This document shows, piece by piece, positions 56,946-64,000 of a stretch of 64,000 nt of DNA. Source of the DNA: Ceriagrion tenellum (Eukaryota > Arthropoda > Insecta > Odonata > Coenagrionidae); assembly GCA_963169105.1 (NCBI GenBank), contig OY720632.1, positions 7,688,001-7,752,000 of the forward strand, in the 5' to 3' direction. The position numbers were made by a program, and so were the translations under genes. Each line of letters opens with the position of its first letter. Position 1 is the stretch's first letter. The notes under the pieces are model-generated. The model was given only the letters and a program-made list of their open reading frames with translations. It was not told the DNA's origin and made no database searches.

Positions 56946-57652
56946 TTCCAACGGAGCCATGGCTACTTGCATTGTCGATGTATGTCGATGTGATGAAACA
57001 ACACTTAGAACAATAATGAAAAATAAGATGAAGGTTGAAATTACATCAAAATTAACTCAAAATCGGGGTTCTATTACTCATTTAGAGTTTGATTTAAGAT
57101 TGAACTTTGCTAGGGTGTGGTAATGAGGTCATTGGAAGGCTAATTGGAAGACAAAAAGTTGAATTCGGAGGGGATTCAGTTTTTTAAAAAATGGGACCAC
57201 TGTGGAAGGGAATGACTGAATTTGGGGACGAACGGGAGAATGAGTTTTCTGTTGGGGCGAGGAGGGACATGGATTGGAGAGATAGAGAGAAGGTCGGTTG
57301 GCGAGAGAAGAGAGGAATTCACTGAAAGGACGAAATGCATTCACGGGTTGAGTTTCTGAGGGAGGGAATGCGACGACGGGCAATGGCTAGGAATAAAAAA
57401 AAACGACATAGAATTTTCAGAGTGGGAGGTGGAAGCAGTGAATCAGATTGGTCCGCAGTATTCAAGGATTGGAAGGGAGAAAAAAATAAAAACTACTGTT
57501 ATTAGGACTAGAAAATCGTGTATGTGTGTGATGGTACCACAACCCCACCGCCACCATTCCACAACTTTTTAATGTGGCCATGAAAATTCAGTCTTTGGCA
57601 AAATATTTTTGTATGCGGACTTTTTGATTAAAAATCATGAATTAAATACTGT
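56946..57652. other. No recognised gene; purine-rich tract
   Basis: Between 57125 and 57490 the plus strand is strongly purine-rich, giving a false 84-codon Pro/Ser/Phe-rich minus frame. Nothing else recognised. Confidence 0.5.
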
Positions 57653-57757
57653 AATATTAAATAAAACTTGAACGATGTATTTTTCACAACTTACATATGA
57701 AGTGTGAAAATATATAAATAAATTGTGAAAAACATCGTTCAAGTTGTATTTAATATG
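57653..57757. repeat. Hairpin, about 35-bp arms
   Basis: AATATTAAATAAAACTTGAA..CGATGTATTTTTCACAA (57653-57690) is the inverse of TTGTGAAAAACATCGTTCAA..GTTGTATTTAATATG (57723-57757), with one two-base difference. The loop is about 32 bases and carries TGTGAAAATATATAAATAAA. The GAAACC core of the other hairpins is absent. Confidence 0.85.
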
Positions 57758-60532
57758 TCACTTTTTCACAAAGTATTGCCTGACTCGATCCAACTTAAAC
57801 TGCAATCTTATGTTCGCAAAAATGTTTTGCTACTGAATTCCATGTCCATTTCTTTGAATGAGTTGAAATAAAAATAGAACAGCGCTCAGACCAAAGAACT
57901 CAGTTCATGCTTACGGCTGCACTATTTGGTTCATTTCAGTTAACAAAATATTTTGTCAGTTGGCAAACGTTTCGTTCGACGGAAATGCATTTTGCACGAG
58001 TGAGCTTACAGCTCTAACTACAAAAAAGATATTCCTCGGATGAATGCGTCTAGATATCCAGAATTGAATATCTGGATGGCCAGCACTTTTGAGAAAACAG
58101 GGAGAGGCCATTAAAGGAAAAAAAGTACGCAGACTTTGATTGCTGGGCATTTTATTTACAGTAAACAAGTCTCACAAACCCATTCATTCATCCAGAAGAG
58201 GATCGAGGTGCGCGGGAACATTTTTTTGTCACACTGGGCATCCAAAGCCATTCCTTTTGCTGGAATGACAGCAAAACCTATTGAGTCCATTACATTAGTG
58301 CGTATCCTATTTTACGGCGATTGCAACCGGAAATTACACTGTCACCGGTCCCAGGGAGATACAAAAAATAGTTCGTAATCACTTATTCTTCATTGGAAAG
58401 TGGTCCGTGACTCTTATAAATGAAAATGTTTCTCTCCTGGTTGCCAAAAAAAGGTTTTTCCGGATGGTACTGAAAATATTCCTCATCACTCAGAACAAAA
58501 TGGCCATCAAATCTTATGAGAGCATGGCTGATTTTTTTTCATTTGGCTTAAGATAAGCCTTTAAAAGTTTTTATGGGATTCCTTTGAATAGTGATGTCTA
58601 TATGAATCCAAGTGAAGTGGAAAATATGACAATATATTTGATAATGATTTAAGGTTAGGAAGATTACCTTGAATTCAATGCGAAAGAACTCAAAGGCCGG
58701 CAAGCCAAGCCTTTACTTCAACCTATGAAATCAACCTATGGTCGATTCTGAATGAAAATGAATTTTCGTGAAAATTTACTGATACAATTTAAGTATTTCC
58801 GTACTTCAAGTTGACATTACCTAATATTTCTGGAAAACTTTGCACAGATTTTTCAAGGAAGGCATGTGTAGCCCGCAAGTAGTTTCACCTCTGAGATTCT
58901 GCTTTGCCTGATAATCTACTTGTCAACTATCAGTAATCACATATTTTGTTGGTATTACCTTTGTATTGAACCTTTCTAGAAGAACGTAACATAATTACGG
59001 TTGACATCCAAGGAATTTCTATTTTATCGCCTCGATGAATCAAAGCTATTAGGTTTTAACGGATTGAAATGGTCGTTACCTTCGCTGAGATGTGAAGGAT
59101 AGCCGAAATCAACGAGAGCGTCACATTGCAATTATGGCCCATAAACTGTCGAGTGGGACACCGTTGACAAAGATTGGGGAGTAGTTCTGGAGTAAAAAGT
59201 GTCAGGCACCGCCCAAGGAGTTTATGACCAGAATGGTGAACATAACGACCGTTTTCTCGGTGAGGACAAAACACTAACTAGTGAAATGGAAGTGAAATAG
59301 CCGGACAATTTTCAAAGGGTAATATTTCTCGAAGAACAAGCCTTTCACCGTGGAATTCCGCAGCTAGAGTTTTTGCGGCTAATGGGCTGCCCACTGATGG
59401 AATTGTGTTTTTGATATTCAGACCAATCTCAGTAACATCACAGGTTTTTGCTTCCCAACTCTCAACTACTGTTAACTAAAGCACTACGCGAGACGTCAAA
59501 ATTTCAGAATTGTTATTGTGAAACTTAAGCCAACGTTAACTTTTTAGCTCAACATTCTGATAAAATAAAGCAACGGGAGGTAAGCCTAAGTGGTGCTTCC
59601 TTTAAGTAAAAAGCTGATTTGTAAAATATTAGGGGGTTTTCACAAAACTCTTCAAATTATTTTTTCCATCCTCTAGAACACTGATGACTTCATTGTAAAT
59701 ATACATTGCAATGATCACATGGGTCACCATACTAAGTCTGGGTATGCATTTTATTCATCTCGATAATCGAAGAGATAAAACTTTTCCGTAAAGACTCAGT
59801 ATGCCCGATAACTTAAGACCTTGTGAACTTTAACGGTCAGAAGCTATCAAGTCAATTTAATAACTACGTTAAATAAAGGTTTATGTCAACCTCAGCCTTT
59901 TGCAGCCAGCTCAATGGTTGTGTTCGATTTTTCGGGAAAACCACAAATAATGAAAACATGATGGGGGGTATAGCTAAAATCTCGACCATATTATCAGTAA
60001 TACCTTTTAAGTATCAATATGTTACTTAAAGTATTTAGTTTATCCACTGAAAAAAATCCATCATTAAACGGATATTAATTTGAAAAACTTTGAAGAACCC
60101 ATTATTAATTTACTTGGGAAATGTACCATTGTAAATCCTCACTTCCATAAATAAGATCACCCAACTAAATCTCTGAGTACCTATGTCACGACTTCACGGT
60201 GACTCACAAACAAAGAGTATTAGAAAGTGTAGAGAAAAGGATTTTATCCAACGTAGCCAAAAAAAAGAGGGATTTAGAAGGGTAACAAGAAGGAATGGAG
60301 AAGAGGAGACGAATGTAGATGGGTGGATAGCCGTTAAAGAAGGGAAAAATGGGTCGTATTGAAGCGTCGCAAGGCGGACTCGGATGGAAATAAGTTTAAG
60401 AGGAAGTATCTCATTGGCTATAATGCTTGAAACATCATCCAATCCTGGAGTGTGAGACTTTCAGTTTGCATTTGAGGCCAAAATAATTGGGCGGGCGGAG
60501 TGGTCGACAGAACCCCCTGACTTCACTCTCAA
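57758..60532. other. No recognised gene
   Basis: Short frames only (80 codons plus at 58136, 72 minus at 59056, 82 minus at 60194). The plus strand is purine-rich at 60210-60410. No repeat partners were noticed. Confidence 0.5.
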
Positions 60533-61084
60533 GGTAGTCCGAGCGAGATAGTTCCCTAGTCATAATGGAGACCACATTCGAATTATAGACTTTAATTTCA
60601 CCAGCTGTAGGACACATCAATTAAATTATTGCATTATTAATAGTGCATTAACATAGTTCTATATGACAGGAATGGTAAGTAATTAGATTAAAATATCTAA
60701 ATAAGTCTTAAACTTGACTATTTTCTTTCGCGCTGTGTTTGAAACTCTTTCAAACGGAAGGTTTGATGTGATATCCAAGAGCCTAGAGCGGTTACAATAT
60801 GATTTTTTTCAAATATAGTTGAGAAAACATACGAACTACACGCTGTTAGCTTTTGATGACATCTAAGTGATAGAAATACCTCTTGTTGTAAATAATGTCT
60901 CTCTAGAGTGCATGCACGTAATATTTTCCATGTATATGGGCTGGTATTTTTTTGGCAAATATCTCCGAAAGTAATGTGGTAAGGGGTTTAATTTTTGGTG
61001 TCAATGGGAGTATTATATATTTTTCTTTAAACTGAGACCAAATTCATTGATTTCTAAGTAAAATGATATTTCGCTCAAACTACC
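60533..61084 (-). mobile_element. TTAA-flanked MITE, copy B (inverted)
   Basis: A 552-bp copy in reverse orientation to the others. It begins GGTAGTCCGAGCGAGATAGT, the right end of copy A reversed, and ends CATTTTACTTAG..AAATCA-type sequence to ..CTCAAACTACC. It is flanked by TCAA (60529-60532) and TTAA (61085-61088). The left flank is one base off a perfect duplication. Colinear with copy A through TGCATGCAC, CTCTCTAGAG and ACACGCTGTTAG. Confidence 0.85.
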
Positions 61085-61088
61085 TTAA

Positions 61089-61951
61089 GGGGGACGAGGT
61101 CGCAAATGGTGAAGAGGACGGAGTGTATCGTGCGCTTGTTTATATCGTGGATACGGGCAGAGAGGAGGAGGAAGAGGAGATGGGGTATGGTGGGAGAGAG
61201 GGGATGGAGATAATGGCCCTAACTCCGCGTAACCTGGAAGAACAAACTGGATTAACTCCACCCCCTCCCTCTGCCTTCCGCCTCCCCTCTCCCCTCCCCA
61301 CCCCCCGCTTAACGCCCGTAATCCTCGCCCTAGCGTAATCCCGACCCCTGTCCCCGTTTTGCCTCCGCAAATATCCTCCCTCGCCTTCTGCCAACCTCCT
61401 TCCGCTGGAACATTACGCGTGTACGGCAGTATACCTACTTGCACTCAAACGCATAACATCTCCATTTTAAAACCAACCCCCTTCGCCTCTTCAAGATTCT
61501 GAGGCTCTCCGCCCTCTTATTTTTCCCTCTTTCAACAGAGCAGATAGTGGAAGAGAACAAGGACACGCTAAATATATGCAGTAAGTTAACACGCTGAGGC
61601 GTTGTACGCTAGCCAACGAAAAGACTTTTTCCAACTTAACTACAAGGATTCAGCGTATTCCATCGCTATTATATTCTCATGTAAGGCGTAATCAAGTAGT
61701 GTCCGATGCAATTTAAAGGCGAAATCGAAAGGAATGTCATAATATAGGGATATCACAGCGTAAAAGATATGACCACACGAAGGATTAATAAGTTGATAGG
61801 AAACAGCAAAAAAAACTAAAAATCTCAATCCAATACTGAGCATACTAATAAGCTTATTTTGTGGTAATATTCACTCTCAAAGTGAATAATATGAGTAATA
61901 TTTGCTGTCAAATTGAGAAGGCTTTGGAGAGATAATAAAAAAACCGCTTAA
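61089..61951. other. No recognised gene; GC- and C-rich block
   Basis: At 61085-61400 the plus strand is GAGGAGGAAGAGG-rich, then C-rich (CCACCCCCTCCCTCTGCC and similar). This yields overlapping frames of up to 119 codons on both strands with low-complexity translations. No motif. Confidence 0.5.
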
Positions 61952-62528
61952 GGCAGTCCAAGCGAAATATCATTTTACTTATATAACAATGAATTTGGTC
62001 TCATTTTAAAGAAAAATATATCATCTATCCAATGACACCAAAAACCCCTTACCCCTTAAACTATCACTCGACCCCTTACCATAATTCTTTCTGACATATT
62101 TTCCAGAAAATACCAGTCCTTTTACATGAGAAATGGTACGTGTATGCACTCCAGAGAGACATTATTTACAAAATGATGTATTACTAACACTTAGATGTCG
62201 TAAAAATAACTATCGGTGTGTAGTTTGTATGTTTTCTCAACTTTATTTGAAAATTAATCATATTGTCACCGCAGTAGGTTCTTGGGTATCACAAAAACCT
62301 TCCGTTTTGAAAGAATTTCTAACGCACCGCGCGGAAAAAATGAGTCAAGTTAAAGACTTATTTAGATGTTTTCTTTTAATTACTTACCATTCCTGTCATA
62401 TAAAACTATATTATTGCACAGTTAATAATGCAATATTTAATTGATATGACCTACACTTTGTGTAATTAAATCATATAATTCTAAAATTGTTTCTATTATG
62501 ACTAGGGAACTATCTATCTCGGACTACC
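61952..62528 (+). mobile_element. TTAA-flanked MITE, copy C
   Basis: A 577-bp copy flanked by TTAA on both sides (61948-61951 and 62529-62532). Starts GGCAGTCCAAGCGAAATATC and ends CTATCTCGGACTACC. The 103-codon frame inside (62133-62444) lies in sequence shared by all copies, but it is interrupted or frameshifted in copies A and D, so it is not a conserved protein. Confidence 0.85.
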
Positions 62529-62532
62529 TTAA

Positions 62533-62915
62533 ATCAAAAGGACGTTAGTTGATTCTTGGGAACTATAACAATGGAGTAACAAGATTTCGAGATTCACTCA
62601 CAAGTATATCGGAGTACGACTTTATATTGGATGCCTTTCATTCGCTCAATTGTGCTAATCACAATACGATACTTTATCGCACTTGCCCTCCAATCGTCAA
62701 ACAGACCCCAGATGACTGCGCACTCAGAGGCAGCACCATTTAAAACAGATCGGAAGCTAAGTTGATGTGAGCTAAAGAACAAATAAACGTCAAAAATGGT
62801 AACCGTAATTGTTGCAAGTCTCTTGATTTGTAGTGAAGGTATGTTAATTGTGAGATTGAGAGATGAAAAATGGTGAGAGAGAGAGAGAGTGAGGTATTAT
62901 TTTGTATTCAACTGC
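62533..62915. other. Spacer between two TTAA elements; GA tract
   Basis: Contains a GAGAGAGAGAGAGTGAGG tract at 62877-62894. No gene recognised. Confidence 0.55.
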
Positions 62916-62919
62916 TTAA

Positions 62920-63476
62920 GGTAGTTAGAGCGAAATATCATTCGACTTAGAAATCAATGATTTTCATCTCATTTTAAATAAAATATCTCCCCCTTCTAAT
63001 GGTAAAAAAAAACTTCAACCCTTTACCACATTAATCTTGCAGTTAATTGCCAAAAAATACCAGCCCTTTTACATGGGAAATGGTACGTGTATGCGCTCCA
63101 GAGAGACCTTATTTACAAAATGAGGTATTTATAACACTTAGATGTCGTAAAAAACTAACAGCATGTAGTTTGTATGTTTTCTCTACTATATTAGAAAATC
63201 AATCATGTTGCCACCGCAGTAGGTTCTTGGGGATCACAAAAAAAACCTTCCGTTTTGGAGGAGTTTCAAACGCACCGCGCGAAAAAAATGAGACAAGTTA
63301 AAGACTTATTTAGATATTTTCTTTTAATTACTTAGAATTTCGGTCACATAAAACTATATTATTGCGCCATTAATAACGAAATATTTAATCCATGTGTCTC
63401 ACAGTTGGTGAAATTAAAACGTATAGTTCGAATATGGTCTCTATTATTACTAGAAAACCATCTCGTTCGGACTACC
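62920..63476 (+). mobile_element. TTAA-flanked MITE, copy D
   Basis: A 557-bp copy starting GGTAGTTAGAGCGAAATATC after TTAA (62916-62919) and ending CATCTCGTTCGGACTACC before TTAG (63477-63480, one base off). The 84-codon frame at 63047-63301 overlaps the same shared segment as in copy C but diverges by frameshift. Confidence 0.85.
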
Positions 63477-63480
63477 TTAG

Positions 63481-64000
63481 CACCAAACGTTTTGTCGTGA
63501 CTTTTGCTCGATCAAAAATCACTTCCAAGCGGCAGGTTACAAAAAATTTCGCCAACGCTCATCATTCCATTCAACATCGTTCACGAGCGATAAAAAAATA
63601 GCTGTTACGTTCCTATGCACGCCAACTTTAACATCTTGCATGGGAGGAAGCTCACATAAATGCGTGGGTGGACGATGCAGATCCCTGGCACGACTTGAAA
63701 AAGCGGCAGATGAGGAAAGAAATGGCGTCGCTCTCCTAATCTAGTTAATCGGAGGAAATTAAATCCCCTTGTGTGATCAATTGAAGGGGGAATTCGTGAG
63801 AGGAGGTTCGAAATCCGTGGTTTGTAATCCGATTGCGAGCGAGAGGCCACAAGAAACAAGAGTTGTTCCTCCAGATACGCCCGTTAATTGCAAAGTTGTA
63901 ATTAGTCCAATTAGTCGCGGCAGAAACGTAATCAGTTGATTCAAGTTCGCAGTTTGTTGGTTTCCTAATTCCGGTAACCGTCGAGTGCGACGCCGGGTTT
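63481..64000. other. No recognised gene; SINE-like word at the window edge
   Basis: No coding motif. The final bases CGACGCCGGGTTT (63988-64000) equal a segment inside the SINE at 56649-56945 and may be the start of another truncated copy continuing past the window. Confidence 0.4.

Noticed and set aside
62133..63301. Similar frames at 62133-62444 and 63047-63301 suggesting a conserved protein
   Set aside because: They overlap the same segment of two MITE copies; frames differ by indels, and copy A is interrupted by stops.

Overview
The window reads as eukaryotic, AT-rich, repeat-filled intergenic or intronic DNA. It has no operon structure, no ribosome binding sites and no long open reading frames, and it includes a 200-N scaffold gap at 50947-51146. 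Its repeats (APE-type non-LTR retrotransposons, a Penelope-like GIY-YIG remnant, tRNA-derived SINEs, short TTA- and TTAA-flanked inverted-repeat elements) are what one sees in arthropod genomes, most likely an insect. I cannot name the species. I found no host protein-coding gene that I can support. The longest uninterrupted frame (216 codons at 36983-37633, in a GC-rich island) matches no family I know.

Layout. 0-9 kb: the end of an inverted-repeat element at the left edge, a 3' LINE fragment on the minus strand (2.7-3.4 kb), and a second LINE fragment (7.4-9.06 kb) split by a later insertion. 9-19.5 kb: two short tandem duplications, a hairpin with a pol III B box, another LINE 3' end (12.4-13.2 kb), a Penelope-like 3' end (13.95-14.6 kb), a large perfect-type hairpin at 15 kb, a palindromic AACAGTTACTGTT minisatellite (17.5-18.1 kb), and a tRNA-derived SINE (19.3 kb). 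21.8-22.4 kb: a complete Harbinger-type MITE with TTA target duplication. 24-32.7 kb: three further LINE fragments, a GAATCGAATC-rich element, a 60-bp-arm hairpin at 28.9 kb, and a tandem array of about 180-bp units at 31.9-32.7 kb. 36.8-37.6 kb: a GC-rich island. 39.2-42.3 kb: the most complete element, a 5'-truncated LINE with endonuclease C-terminus, reverse transcriptase and an octamer tail. 44.9-46.5 kb: an inverted-repeat TTAA element and another hairpin. 47.4-48.8 kb: a LINE with a YADD reverse transcriptase. 49.8-50.1 kb: a 60-bp-TIR element. 52.5-57.8 kb: LINE, SINE and hairpin copies. 60.5-63.5 kb: a cluster of three TTAA elements.

All recognised coding sequence is transposon-derived and broken by stops or frameshifts, so none of these copies should make functional protein. 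The most unusual signal is a set of hairpins with unrelated arms that share a small core (CGAAACC..GGTCG, usually followed by AATAAA). The core resembles the 3' end of the window's own Penelope-like element. In two of the hairpins it is preceded by a CTGANGA box like the hammerhead ribozyme core.
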